23,920 nucleotides of DNA from an uncultured Bifidobacterium sp. (GTDB lineage: Bacteria > Actinomycetota > Actinomycetes > Actinomycetales > Bifidobacteriaceae): NCBI RefSeq assembly GCF_959020145.1, contig NZ_CAUEQY010000018.1, positions 1 through 23,920 of the forward strand, in the 5' to 3' direction. The notes beneath the pieces are model-generated. The model was not told the DNA's origin. It did no database searches and saw only the letters and a list, made by a program, of their open reading frames with translations. Position 1 is the first letter of the stretch, and every line of letters starts with the position of its first letter. Of this stretch, positions 15,773 through 23,698 are shown piece by piece. The position numbers and the translations under genes were made by a program.

Positions 15773-15807
15773 ATTGGCGAATGGCTGGATTACGCCGATT
15801 CGCCAAT
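15773..15807. other. Proximal hairpin after pgm
   Basis: A perfect 10-bp stem (arms 15773-15782 and 15798-15807, 15-nt loop) starts 2 bases after the pgm stop on the minus strand. It has no T-tract and is the first of two consecutive hairpins. It may stabilise the 3' end of the mRNA. Confidence 0.55.
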
Positions 15808-15809
15808 GA

Positions 15810-17486
15810 TCACTCGGCCAAGGCCTTGTCCACGACTTCGGTGGCTTCGGCGAGCACCTTGTCGAGGGCTTCGGGGGATTCGAAGGACTCGGCGTACACC
15901 TTGTAGATGTTCTCGGTGCCGGAAGGACGGGCCGCGAACCAGTTGTTCTCGGTGGTGACCTTCAGGCCGCCGATCTTGGCGTGGTTGCCCGGGGCTTCGG
16001 TGAGCTTGGCGGTGATGTCCTCGCCGGCCAGCTGGGTGGCCGCGACGTCGTCGCCGGAAAGCTTGGCGAACTTCTGCTTCTGCTCCAAGGTGGTCGGCGT
16101 GTCGACTCGCTTGTACCAGCTTTCGCCAAAGCGATCGACCTGTTCCTGATGCAGCTGGGCCGGGTTCTTGCCGGTCTTGGCGGTGATTTCCGCAGCCAGC
16201 AGGTCAGGGATCAGACCATCCTTATCGGTGGTCCACACGCGGCCGTCCTTGCGCAGGAAGCTCATGCCGGAGCTCTCTTCGCCGCCGAAGGCGACTTCGC
16301 CCTTGAACAGCGGGTCAACGAACCACTTGAAGCCGACCGGAACCTCAACGAGCTTGGCGTCGATGGAAGCGGCCACGCGGTCGATCAGGGAGGAGGACAC
16401 CAGCGTCTTGCCGATGCCGGCGCCTTCCGGCCAGCCCGGGCGGTTGCCGCCGAACAGGTACTCTACGCACACGGCGATGTAGTGGTTCGGGTTCATCACG
16501 CCCCAGTTCGGGCATACGATGCCGTGACGGTCGGCGTCCGGATCGGTGCCGCCGACCAGGTCGTACTTGTCCCAAGCGCCGTTGTTGAGGGAGTCCACAA
16601 GACCCTTCATGGCGTACGGGGAGCTCGGATCCATGCGGATCTTGCCATCATGGTCGATGGTCATGAAGCTCCAGGTCGGATCGACCTGCGGGCGCACCAC
16701 GTCGATGGTCAGGTTGAACTTCTCGTTCATCAGCGGCCAGTAGTTGACGGAAGCGCCGCCGAGCGGGTCGATGCCCAGGCGCACGCCGGAGGAACGGATC
16801 ACATCGAAGTCGATGACGTTCTCCAGATCGGCGACATAGTGCTCGCGGAAGTCGAAGCGCTCGACCAGGTCGGACTTGACGGCCTGCTCGAACGGAACGC
16901 GCTTGATGTTCTTGAAATCGCCGAGCAGCTCGTTGGCACGATCCGCGATGGCGTTGGTGACGTCGGACGGAGCCGGGCCGCCGGTGACCGGGTCATACTT
17001 GAAGCCGCCATCGGTCGGCGGGTTGTGCGACGGGGTCACCACGATGCCGTCGACCAGGCCTTCGCCGGTGAAGCGCTGGGTGCCATCCGCTGCGCGGTTG
17101 TGGGTCAGGATGGCCTGGGACACAACCGGGGTCGGGGTGAAGTCGTCGCGGGAATCGATGCGCACGGTCACGCCGTTGGCGACGAGCACTTCGATGGCGG
17201 TCTTCCAAGCCGGCTCGGACAGAGCATGAGTGTCGCGGCCGATGTACAGCGGGCCGGTCACGCCGGCCTTCTTGCGGTATTCGGCGATGGCCTGGGTGAT
17301 GGCGACGATATGGGCCTCGTTGAACGAGGTCTTCAGAGACGATCCGCGGTGGCCGGAGGTGCCGAAGGAGACACGCTGTTCCGGAACGTTGGGGTCGGGG
17401 ACGACGTCATAGTACTTGCCGATGACCTCGTCGACATTGATCAGATCTGCTGGGGTAGCGGGCATTCCCGCATTGTTTGCAACCAT
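15810..17486 (-). CDS. pgm: Phosphoglucomutase, alpha-D-glucose phosphate-specific
   Basis: Pgm interconverts glucose 1-phosphate and glucose 6-phosphate, linking glycogen and sugar-nucleotide metabolism to central carbon flow. The 558-residue length fits the bacterial Pgm family of about 545-560. Motifs in order are RVSFGTSGHRGSS near the N-terminus; the active-site phosphoserine loop VVTPSHNPPTDGG (Ser153); the magnesium loop GGTDPDADRHGI; the sugar-specificity loop GGEESSGMSF; and the phosphate-binding RPSGTENIYKVYAES near the C-terminus. The ATG at 17486 is preferred; a GTG two codons upstream (17492) is possible. No clear Shine-Dalgarno is seen for either. It is divergent from the PTS operon. 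Confidence 0.96.
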   Translation of the reverse strand: MVANNAGMPATPADLINVDEVIGKYYDVVPDPNVPEQRVSFGTSGHRGSSLKTSFNEAHIVAITQAIAEYRKKAGVTGPLYIGRDTHALSEPAWKTAIEVLVANGVTVRIDSRDDFTPTPVVSQAILTHNRAADGTQRFTGEGLVDGIVVTPSHNPPTDGGFKYDPVTGGPAPSDVTNAIADRANELLGDFKNIKRVPFEQAVKSDLVERFDFREHYVADLENVIDFDVIRSSGVRLGIDPLGGASVNYWPLMNEKFNLTIDVVRPQVDPTWSFMTIDHDGKIRMDPSSPYAMKGLVDSLNNGAWDKYDLVGGTDPDADRHGIVCPNWGVMNPNHYIAVCVEYLFGGNRPGWPEGAGIGKTLVSSSLIDRVAASIDAKLVEVPVGFKWFVDPLFKGEVAFGGEESSGMSFLRKDGRVWTTDKDGLIPDLLAAEITAKTGKNPAQLHQEQVDRFGESWYKRVDTPTTLEQKQKFAKLSGDDVAATQLAGEDITAKLTEAPGNHAKIGGLKVTTENNWFAARPSGTENIYKVYAESFESPEALDKVLAEATEVVDKALAE

Positions 17487-17589
17487 AGTCACTATTCTGC
17501 CACGCTTTTGCGTCAGATGTGCGTAATTGTCCCATTATGCGCGATGAATACGTTGTCTGTTTAGTGCATGTTCGGATGTGTGTACATGA

Positions 17590-17601
17590 ATTTTCGAAAA
17601 T
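17590..17601. promoter_or_regulatory. 12-bp palindrome upstream of the PTS promoter
   Basis: A perfect palindrome, ATTTTCGAAAAT, ends 23 bases before the -35 box of the PTS operon in the divergent spacer between pgm and the permease gene. It is AT-rich within a GC-rich genome. An activator or repressor site is possible, but no known consensus is matched. Confidence 0.3.
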
Positions 17602-17624
17602 GGCGGATTCTGCGCTTAGCCGAG

Positions 17625-17653
17625 TTGCGCAATGTCAAACGATGGTGTATAGT
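17625..17653 (+). promoter_or_regulatory. Sigma-70-type promoter of the PTS operon
   Basis: A TTGCGC -35 box (17625-17630) and a TATAGT -10 box (17648-17653) are separated by exactly 17 bases. Transcription would start near 17660, some 15 bases before the candidate RAT hairpin, leaving a leader of about 150 bases. Confidence 0.75.
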
Positions 17654-17674
17654 TCTATGCTATTCGACTGATGC

Positions 17675-17707
17675 AGGGTTGCTAGTCAACATAAAGACGC
17701 AAGACCT
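17675..17707 (+). promoter_or_regulatory. Candidate ribonucleic antiterminator (RAT) site
   Basis: The 33-nt element starts AGGGTTGC and ends GACGCAAGACCT, close to the GGATTG ... GGCAAAACC ends of BglG/LicT/SacY RAT sites. It can fold as AGG/CCT, then TTGC/GCAA, then GTC/GAC, with two asymmetric internal loops and an 8-nt apical loop, as these sites do. Its last 7 bases (17701-17707) are the first bases of the terminator stem, so the two structures exclude each other. The antiterminator gene is the second gene of the operon. Confidence 0.78.
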
Positions 17708-17748
17708 GAGATGTGGCTGAACTATAGCCATATCTCAGGTCTTTTTTT
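17701..17748 (+). terminator. Leader terminator (attenuator) of the PTS operon
   Basis: An 18-bp stem with one G-U pair (arms 17701-17718 and 17726-17743, 7-nt loop) is followed by a run of seven T (17742-17748). It lies between the promoter and the permease start, 60 bases before the ATG, so it would block the operon unless an antiterminator holds the overlapping RAT hairpin. Confidence 0.92.
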
Positions 17749-17808
17749 GTTGCCCGAAGCGGTGTTGCTCGGATCGAATCGGTTGTAAGGGAAAGAAAGG
17801 AAATCAGG

Positions 17809-19899
17809 ATGGCTGACTCACTCGCATCGCAGATCATCACTGCAATCGGTGGTCCTGAAAACGTTCGCAGTCTGACGCATTGCGCCACTCGACTGCGCTT
17901 TGAACTGGTTGACGCATCCAAGGTCGATCAGAATAGTCTCGAGCACATGCAGGGCGTGCTCGGCGCGGTGCCGCAGAGCGGCGACCGCTTCCAGGTGGTC
18001 ATCGGCGGTGGCGTTGCCACCGTGTACGAAAACATCATGCATCTGCCCGAAATGGCCGGTGTCGGCGGTGCCTCCGCATCCGACGATGGTCAGAAGAGCA
18101 ATGCCGACGTCAAGGCCGAAGCCCGTTCCAAGGCCCGCGGCAAGGTGGCTTGGCTGGACTCCTTCTTCGAGTATCTCTCCGATTCCTTCCGCCCGATTCT
18201 GGGCGTGCTGCTCGGCGCTTCCATCATCATCGCGCTGGTCAACCTGCTTATTTCGCTGAACGTCATTCCGAATGACGAGGTTTCCGCAGGCTGGGTATTC
18301 GTGAAAGCCATCTGGAAGGGCGTATTCTACTTCCTGCCGATCATGGTCGCCTACAACGCGTCCAAGAAGCTCAAAGTCGACCCATGGCTGGGTGGTGCCA
18401 TCATGGCCATGCTCATGACCCCGCAGTTCACCGGCTTGATGGACGCCAAGACCACCACGTGCGTGGAGAACGCCGCTCTGGGCACCAAGTCTTGCATGGC
18501 CAACATATTCGGTCTGCCGATGGCATTGAGCGACTATTCCGGCAACGTGTTCGTGCCGCTGCTCATGGCCGCCGTGCTTGCTCTCGTCTACCACGGATTG
18601 AAGAGGATCATCCCGGAAAGCGTCCAGCTGGTCTTCGTGCCGTTCTTCTGCATGATCATCGTTGGCGCGCTGACCGCCTTCATCATCGGCCCGATCGGCG
18701 TGTGGGTCGGCAACGGCCTCGGCGTCGGCTTGGCCTGGATGAACACCCATGCCCCGTTCATCTTCGCCATCATCATTCCGATGCTGTACCCGTTCCTCGT
18801 GCCGCTCGGTTTGCACTGGCCGCTCAACGCCCTGATGCTCATGAACATCCAGACTCTCGGCTACGACTTCATCCAAGGCCCGATGGGCGTGTGGAACTTC
18901 GCCTGCTTCGGCGCTACCGCTGGCGTGCTCTTCCTTGCTGTGCGTGACAAGGATAAGGACATGCGCCAGACCGCTTTGGGCGCACTTGCGGCCGGCCTGC
19001 TCGGTGGCGTTTCCGAACCGTCTCTGTACGGCATTCACCTGCGTTACAAGCTCATCTACAAGCGCATGCTGGTGGGCTGCGGTCTCGGTGGCGTCGTCAT
19101 CGCCATCCTCGGTTGGCTCTTCCCGTCCGTCACCGCCGCCGGCCAGACCGTGCATGGCGTGACCACCACCGCTTTCGCATTCACCTCGTTGCTGACCATT
19201 CCGGTCTTCAATCAGATGTGGGTGTATGCAGTGTCCATCGCCGTGTCCTTCCTCACCTCCTTCCTTCTGATCATCACCTTCGACTACCGCACTCCGGAAC
19301 AGAAGGCCGAAGTGCTGGCCCGTGCGGCTGCCAATCAGAAGACCGCTGTCTCGTCGGTCGAAGCCAAGGGAGTCGCTCCGGCTGCTGCCACCGCGACTGC
19401 CACTGTTGCCGCCACCAAGACTGAAGCCCCGGCTGCTGCTGCCACCACCACCGTGGTGAACGCTCCAGTCGCAGGCCATGTGATTTCCCTGGATGAAACC
19501 GGCGATCCGGTGTTCGCATCCCGCGCACTAGGCGAAGGCGTCGGCATCCAGCCGGCAGACAGCACCGTCGTCGCGCCGGTATCCGGCGTGCTGCAGACCG
19601 TCGCCGAAACCGGTCACGCATTCGGCATCAAAACCGATGATGGCGTGGAAGTGCTCGTGCACGTCGGCATCGACACGGTGAAGATGAACGGCGAAGGCTT
19701 CGATGTGAAGGTCAAGGCCAACGAACACGTGAACGCGGGGGACAACCTCGTTGTCGTCGACTTTGATAAGGTTAAGGAAGCTGGATACAGCACCACCACA
19801 TTGATGACGGTGCTGAACACAGTGGCCTTCGCGTCCGTCACGCCAAAGACCGGCGTCGACGTCAAGGCCGGTGAGTCGGTGATCGACATTCAGCGCTGA
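17809..19899 (+). CDS. PTS permease EIIBCA, glucose/beta-glucoside family
   Basis: A complete membrane PTS enzyme II of 696 residues that imports and phosphorylates a sugar at the expense of phosphoenolpyruvate. Domains run B-C-A. EIIB at 1-85 has the phospho-cysteine C25 in THCATRLRF. EIIC at about 115-500 has about ten hydrophobic segments and the GGVSEPSLYGIHLRYK signature. EIIA at about 545-696 has H603 and the phospho-acceptor H618 (LVHVGIDTVKMNGEGF). An Ala/Thr/Val-rich linker at about 505-545 joins C to A. The order and motifs are those of the BglF-type family. A related bifidobacterial permease is annotated as glucose-specific, but the sugar cannot be read from sequence. An AAAGGA site precedes the ATG by 7-8 bases. 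Expression is controlled by the upstream attenuator. Confidence 0.93.
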   Translation: MADSLASQIITAIGGPENVRSLTHCATRLRFELVDASKVDQNSLEHMQGVLGAVPQSGDRFQVVIGGGVATVYENIMHLPEMAGVGGASASDDGQKSNADVKAEARSKARGKVAWLDSFFEYLSDSFRPILGVLLGASIIIALVNLLISLNVIPNDEVSAGWVFVKAIWKGVFYFLPIMVAYNASKKLKVDPWLGGAIMAMLMTPQFTGLMDAKTTTCVENAALGTKSCMANIFGLPMALSDYSGNVFVPLLMAAVLALVYHGLKRIIPESVQLVFVPFFCMIIVGALTAFIIGPIGVWVGNGLGVGLAWMNTHAPFIFAIIIPMLYPFLVPLGLHWPLNALMLMNIQTLGYDFIQGPMGVWNFACFGATAGVLFLAVRDKDKDMRQTALGALAAGLLGGVSEPSLYGIHLRYKLIYKRMLVGCGLGGVVIAILGWLFPSVTAAGQTVHGVTTTAFAFTSLLTIPVFNQMWVYAVSIAVSFLTSFLLIITFDYRTPEQKAEVLARAAANQKTAVSSVEAKGVAPAAATATATVAATKTEAPAAAATTTVVNAPVAGHVISLDETGDPVFASRALGEGVGIQPADSTVVAPVSGVLQTVAETGHAFGIKTDDGVEVLVHVGIDTVKMNGEGFDVKVKANEHVNAGDNLVVVDFDKVKEAGYSTTTLMTVLNTVAFASVTPKTGVDVKAGESVIDIQR

Positions 19900-19926
19900 C
19901 CAATCGCATAGTCGGAAGGGGCCGAC

Positions 19927-20793
19927 GTGGACGTTCTTCGCGTATTCAACAATAATGTCGTACTGGCAAAAGACGGCAACAGTGAGGTGATTCTCACCGG
20001 TCGAGGTATAGGTTTCCAAGCCAAGCCCGGCCAGCATGTTGACGACGCGAAGATCGTCCGTCGGTTCGTTCCCGCAGATGGCAAGGATCCCGACCATATG
20101 GCCCAACAGGTGGCCGGGATTCCGCCCGAAATCATTCGTCTCGTTACGGACGCCATGAACCGCACCGGTCTGAAGGAACAGGCCGACAGACAGCCTGCAT
20201 TGGTGCTGGCATTATCCGACCATATTTGCGGTGCGATCCGCCGATCGCAAAACAAGCAGACCATCGAATATCCGCTGGAAGCCGAAGTGCGTTCGCTCTA
20301 CGCGAGCGAATATGCCAAAGGCAAAGCTCTGGTCGATGCCATGAACACGTATCTGGGCGGTGCGCTGCCGGATTGCGAAGCCGTGGCTTTGGCCCTGCAC
20401 TTGGTCAATGCGGGCTTCTCTACCGGCGATCTTTCCGCCACATACACCATGACCGGCGTCATCCAGCAAATGCTGACGGTCATCGAAGGCTATTACGGCA
20501 TCACTCTCGACCAGAACAGCGTCAATGTGGCGCGTTTCATCACGCATCTGCGCTATCTTTTCGTGCGCATCCACCAACATGAACAGCTTGATGACGAGCC
20601 TGAACCAATCGTGGAATCCATCAAAACCTCATATCCGAAAGCATCGGATTGTGCGAACAAACTTGCGATCATCGTCAAAATGCGATTGAACGTGAGTCTT
20701 TCGGAAGCGGAAATCGCCTATCTCACCTTGCATGTCGCACGAGTGACTTCTCATGCGACGGAATCGCATGAGAATGACGATACCAATGCATAA
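19927..20793 (+). CDS. BglG/LicT-family transcriptional antiterminator
   Basis: A 288-residue RNA-binding antiterminator. The N-terminal CAT domain (1-60) has the family pattern VFNNNVVLA and VILTGRGIGF. Two PTS regulation domains follow: PRD1 at about 70-170 with H99 (LSDHI) and H158 (LALHLVNAGF), and PRD2 at about 180-275 with H207 (FITHLRYLFVRI) and H269 (YLTLHVARV). These histidines are where EIIB and HPr phosphorylate such proteins. Without substrate, phosphorylation by the permease would keep it inactive. With sugar, it would bind the RAT site in the operon leader and prevent termination. The start is GTG at 19927, after a GGAAGGGG site and 27 bases past the permease stop. Confidence 0.94.
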   Translation: MDVLRVFNNNVVLAKDGNSEVILTGRGIGFQAKPGQHVDDAKIVRRFVPADGKDPDHMAQQVAGIPPEIIRLVTDAMNRTGLKEQADRQPALVLALSDHICGAIRRSQNKQTIEYPLEAEVRSLYASEYAKGKALVDAMNTYLGGALPDCEAVALALHLVNAGFSTGDLSATYTMTGVIQQMLTVIEGYYGITLDQNSVNVARFITHLRYLFVRIHQHEQLDDEPEPIVESIKTSYPKASDCANKLAIIVKMRLNVSLSEAEIAYLTLHVARVTSHATESHENDDTNA

Positions 20794-20813
20794 TTTGCAT
20801 AAAATACATAATC

Positions 20814-20842
20814 ATCGTAATAAATAATTTAATAATTACGAT
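20814..20842. other. AT-rich inverted repeat between convergent genes
   Basis: Two 8-base arms (20814-20821 and 20835-20842) flank 13 AT-rich bases in the 54-base gap between the antiterminator and the lipid kinase gene. The stem has few G-C pairs and no clear T-tract. It is the only terminator-like structure between the two convergent genes. Confidence 0.35.
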
Positions 20843-20847
20843 AATAG

Positions 20848-21960
20848 TTACTGATTTACATTGGAAGTATTGGCTTCGGGCGCTTCCGGCACACGCACGC
20901 ACAAAGATTTACGCTCCACACTGAAACGAATATGCTGCGTTTCGGGAAGCATATCGCCATCCACCTGAGCCAACACGGGTTTCTCCAACTTGATTTCCGC
21001 GCTGACGCCCTGAATCTGGTCAACCGTGGAATTCGTGGACAGCGGACTCTGCTGGGCCTTGCCGGTGATCGTCTGATGCAGCACATCGCCGAACAGATTC
21101 GCCCAACCGATCAAACCGCCGGATGTGTCAATGATCTCGTAATCGAGAATGCCGTCATCGTACACGGCGTCGGGCATGAGCGAAAATACCGGAATCTGGC
21201 CGCAATTGCCGGCCATGAACGTGCGGAAGGTCAATCCGTGCGTGGTGTGCGTGCTGCCGTCGGCGCTGGTAATGGTCACATCACCCTTGTACTTCGGGGC
21301 GAACAGGTTCTTCACGCCCGACACGAAATAGGCGAGCCAGCTGATGTTCTTCTTCAACTCAGGATCGGTGTCGTCGATCATCACCGCATCAAAGCCGATG
21401 CCCGCGATAATAAGGAACGCATGGCCGTGATCGGCGGCTTCATCATCGAGCAGCGTCAGTCGGCCGACATCCACCAAACGCGAACCATGAGATGTGGCGA
21501 CGGTCAGCGCCGCATCGATATCATCCACAGGAATGCCCATATTGCGGGCAAACAGATTGCCGGTGCCAATAGGGATGATGCCCAGCGCGTGGCCGGTTCC
21601 CGAAAGTGCGCTCGCCACCGTGCGCACCGTGCCGTCGCCGCCGACCGCGACCACCACGTCGGCGCCATGCTCCAAGGCTTCCAGCGCGCAGGCGCGACCA
21701 TCCTTATCAAGCTGCGTTCCGATATATTCAACCTGCGTGAGATGCTTCGCCTCGCAGAACTCCTGAATATGCTGCTTGCGTTGTTCCGCCTGCGGTTTCG
21801 AAGGATTGATCACAAACGCGTAATGCACCTGATCATCGTCGCGCTTGTCGAGCTGTTCCGCAAGTTTGCGATGCTTATACGCGCGTACTGCGAAAAAGGC
21901 GGCCGCGCACACCGCTGCGACCGCAAGAACGACAATCAGAATGATAACAGGCATAGGCAT
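20848..21960 (-). CDS. Diacylglycerol kinase-type lipid kinase, membrane anchored
   Basis: A 370-residue lipid kinase of the DAGK catalytic family (DgkB/YegS type), which phosphorylates diacylglycerol or a related lipid to recycle it into phospholipid synthesis. A single membrane helix at about 4-27 anchors it. The kinase core has INPSKPQ at 51-57, the nucleotide-binding GGDGT at 107-111, and GTGNLFARN at 132-140. C-terminal beta-sandwich blocks follow (AGIGFDAVMI, GNCGQIPVFSLMPDAVYDDGILDYEII, QVDGDMLPETQHIRFSVE). The N-terminal helix is an addition to the soluble DgkB plan. Two start codons are possible (21960 and 21954), and neither has a strong ribosome-binding site. It is divergent from serS. 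Confidence 0.9.
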   Translation of the reverse strand: MPMPVIILIVVLAVAAVCAAAFFAVRAYKHRKLAEQLDKRDDDQVHYAFVINPSKPQAEQRKQHIQEFCEAKHLTQVEYIGTQLDKDGRACALEALEHGADVVVAVGGDGTVRTVASALSGTGHALGIIPIGTGNLFARNMGIPVDDIDAALTVATSHGSRLVDVGRLTLLDDEAADHGHAFLIIAGIGFDAVMIDDTDPELKKNISWLAYFVSGVKNLFAPKYKGDVTITSADGSTHTTHGLTFRTFMAGNCGQIPVFSLMPDAVYDDGILDYEIIDTSGGLIGWANLFGDVLHQTITGKAQQSPLSTNSTVDQIQGVSAEIKLEKPVLAQVDGDMLPETQHIRFSVERKSLCVRVPEAPEANTSNVNQ

Positions 21961-22029
21961 GTCATCTATTGTTCACGGAAGATGCGAAAAAAGCGAATCA
22001 AGACTGATTTATTCGACGATTCCTGCACG

Positions 22030-22039
22030 TTGTATACAA
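22030..22039. promoter_or_regulatory. Palindrome in the serS upstream region
   Basis: A perfect 10-bp palindrome, TTGTATACAA, sits 50 bases before the serS start in the divergent spacer with the lipid kinase gene. It contains a TATACA hexamer that could serve as a -10, but no -35 at the right spacing is recognisable. Its role is unknown. Confidence 0.3.
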
Positions 22040-22089
22040 AAATGAGAGGACTGCGGCGGGTGTCGGCTTTCAGCACTAGGCTAGGAGGC

Positions 22090-23376
22090 ATGCTTGATAT
22101 CCAATTCATTCGTGAACATGCTGACGTTGTTAAGGAATCCCAGCGCAAGCGTGGCGAATCGGTCGAACTGGTCGACGAGGTGCTGCGCTCCGACGAGGTT
22201 CGTCGTTCCTCTCTGAAGGAATTCGAGGCTGCCCGTGCGCAGCAGAAGGAAATCGGCAAGAAGGTCGCCGCGGCTCCGGCCGACGAAAAGGCCAAGCTGA
22301 TTGCCGAAACCAAGGAACTCTCCCAGAAGGTTTCCGAATACAAGGCCGCAGCGGACGCCGCAGCCGAAGAATACACCACCGCCATGTGGAAGCTTTCCAA
22401 CGTGGTTGAGCCGGAAGCTCCGGAAGGTGGCGAAGACGATTACGTGGTGGTCAAGAAGGTTGGACAGATCCGCGATTTCGCAGCCGAAGGTTTCGAGCCG
22501 AAGGATCACCTGACCCTCGGTCGTGGCGTTGCCGGCATCGATATGGAACGTGGCGTGAAGGTCGGCGGTTCCCGCTTCTACTTCCTGCGCGGCCAGGTGG
22601 CACGTATGCAGATCGCCATGCTCACCATGGCTGTGGACCAGGCCGAAGAGCACGGCTTCACGCTGGCCATCACCCCGACGCTGGTGCGTCCGGAAGTGAT
22701 GCGCGGCACTGGCTTCCTCAACTCCCACGCCGACGAAATCTACCGTCTGCGCGAACCTGATGAGCAGTATCTGGTCGGCACCTCCGAAGTGGCGCTTGCC
22801 GGCATGCACGAGAACGAGATTCTCGACCTGTCTGACGGTCCGCTGCGTTACTGCGGTTGGAGCTCCTGCTACCGCCGTGAGGCTGGCGCAGCTGGCAAGG
22901 ATACTTCCGGCATCATCCGCGTGCACCAGTTCGACAAGGTGGAAATGTTCGTTTACACCAAGCAGGAGGACTCCTACAAGGAGCATGAGCACCTGCTGGC
23001 CATGGAGCAGGAAATGCTCGGCAAGGTCGAGGTGCCGTACCGCATCATCGATACCGCTGCCGGCGATCTGGGCTCTTCCGCAGCCCGCAAGTTCGACTGC
23101 GAGGCTTGGGTGCCGACCCAGGGTCGCTACCGTGAGCTGACCTCCACCTCCAACTGCACCGAATATCAGGCTCGCCGTCTGAACATTCGCGAACGTATGG
23201 AAGATGGCGGCACCCGCGCCGTTTCCACGCTGAACGGCACGCTGGCCACCACCCGTTGGCTGGTTGCCATTCTTGAGAACCATCAGCAGAAGGACGGCTC
23301 CATCGTCATTCCGCAGGCCATGCGTGCCTACATGGGTGGCAAGGAAGTCATCGAGCCGACCAAGTGGGAAGCCTGA
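22090..23376 (+). CDS. serS: Serine--tRNA ligase
   Basis: SerRS charges tRNA-Ser (and tRNA-Sec where present) with serine. The 428-residue product begins with the invariant-type MLDIQFIREH. The coiled-coil tRNA-binding arm spans about 25-100 (Lys/Glu/Ala heptads, KEIGKKVAAAPADEKAKL). Class II motif 2 is at about 258-282 (CYRREAGAAGKDTSGIIRVHQF). The serine/ATP site TSNCTEYQARR is near 350, and motif 3 is NGTLATTRWLVAILENHQ at about 382-399. The ATG at 22090 is set by the conserved N-terminus. The GGAGG before it is only one base away, unusually close. Upstream in-frame codons would add residues foreign to the family. A tRNA-Ser(UGA) follows downstream. Confidence 0.97.
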   Translation: MLDIQFIREHADVVKESQRKRGESVELVDEVLRSDEVRRSSLKEFEAARAQQKEIGKKVAAAPADEKAKLIAETKELSQKVSEYKAAADAAAEEYTTAMWKLSNVVEPEAPEGGEDDYVVVKKVGQIRDFAAEGFEPKDHLTLGRGVAGIDMERGVKVGGSRFYFLRGQVARMQIAMLTMAVDQAEEHGFTLAITPTLVRPEVMRGTGFLNSHADEIYRLREPDEQYLVGTSEVALAGMHENEILDLSDGPLRYCGWSSCYRREAGAAGKDTSGIIRVHQFDKVEMFVYTKQEDSYKEHEHLLAMEQEMLGKVEVPYRIIDTAAGDLGSSAARKFDCEAWVPTQGRYRELTSTSNCTEYQARRLNIRERMEDGGTRAVSTLNGTLATTRWLVAILENHQQKDGSIVIPQAMRAYMGGKEVIEPTKWEA

Positions 23377-23378
23377 TA

Positions 23379-23450
23379 GAGTTTGGGTTTGCTTGGCAGA
23401 GTCTGATAGCTTGGGTTGCTCGTGGAGTTTGGTAACTCGGGTTTGTTTAT
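23379..23450 (+). repeat. Degenerate direct repeats after serS
   Basis: Three imperfect G/T-rich units start with GAGT[TC]TG at 23379, 23399 and 23425. The second and third are 26 bases apart and agree at most positions. They fill the first quarter of the 322-base spacer between serS and tRNA-Ser(UGA). That spacer holds no convincing gene. Further on it has short doublets (GGCATTT twice, TTCTGGCTT twice), a terminator and a -10 box. Confidence 0.5.
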
Positions 23451-23574
23451 CGGTTCCACTGAGTTGCTGAGCTACTAAACTGCTGAAACGGACTTCTGCA
23501 ATACGAAATATGGAAGTCTGAGGATGCCTGGCATTTGGCATTTGCCGATTTCTGGCTTTTCTGGCTTATGGGAA

Positions 23575-23606
23575 GGGACTCGCGGTGAGCGGGTCCCCTC
23601 TTTTTT
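23575..23606 (+). terminator. Terminator after serS
   Basis: An 8-bp stem with one G-U pair (arms 23575-23582 and 23590-23597, 7-nt loop) is followed by CTCTTTTTTG. It lies about 200 bases after the serS stop, so the serS transcript would carry a long 3' untranslated region containing the degenerate repeats. Confidence 0.8.
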
Positions 23607-23669
23607 GTTTTCGCCGCGTTCTTTCCTTTGTCCTTGCTCGCTTTCTTCCCCTCGTTCTTTGGGTTGTGC

Positions 23670-23675
23670 TATATT
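23670..23675 (+). promoter_or_regulatory. Candidate -10 element of tRNA-Ser(UGA)
   Basis: TATATT stands 23 bases before the tRNA 5' end and after the serS terminator. No convincing -35 hexamer is found at 16-18 bases upstream; the region there is C/T-rich. Confidence 0.45.
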
Positions 23676-23698
23676 AGCGTTTCGTGCGTGATGCACAT

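Noticed and set aside
15981..17564. A 527-codon plus-strand frame opposite pgm
   Set aside because: Antisense shadow of pgm; no start signal and no motif.
17675..17748. A T-box or metabolite riboswitch ahead of the PTS operon
   Set aside because: The leader is too short, has no T-box sequence or known aptamer core, and a RAT-terminator pair with an antiterminator gene in the operon explains it better.
17818..19479. A 553-codon minus-strand frame opposite the PTS permease
   Set aside because: Composition is His/Gly/Asp-rich, typical of an antisense shadow, and the sense gene is unmistakable with active-site residues in place.
20932..22089. A long in-frame extension upstream of serS that would give an 814-residue protein
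   Set aside because: This stretch is antisense to the lipid kinase gene, and SerRS proteins begin at MLDIQF. The extension has no recognisable domain.
23379..23450. A CRISPR-like array after serS
   Set aside because: The units are imperfect, lack a constant repeat and unique spacers, and number only three.
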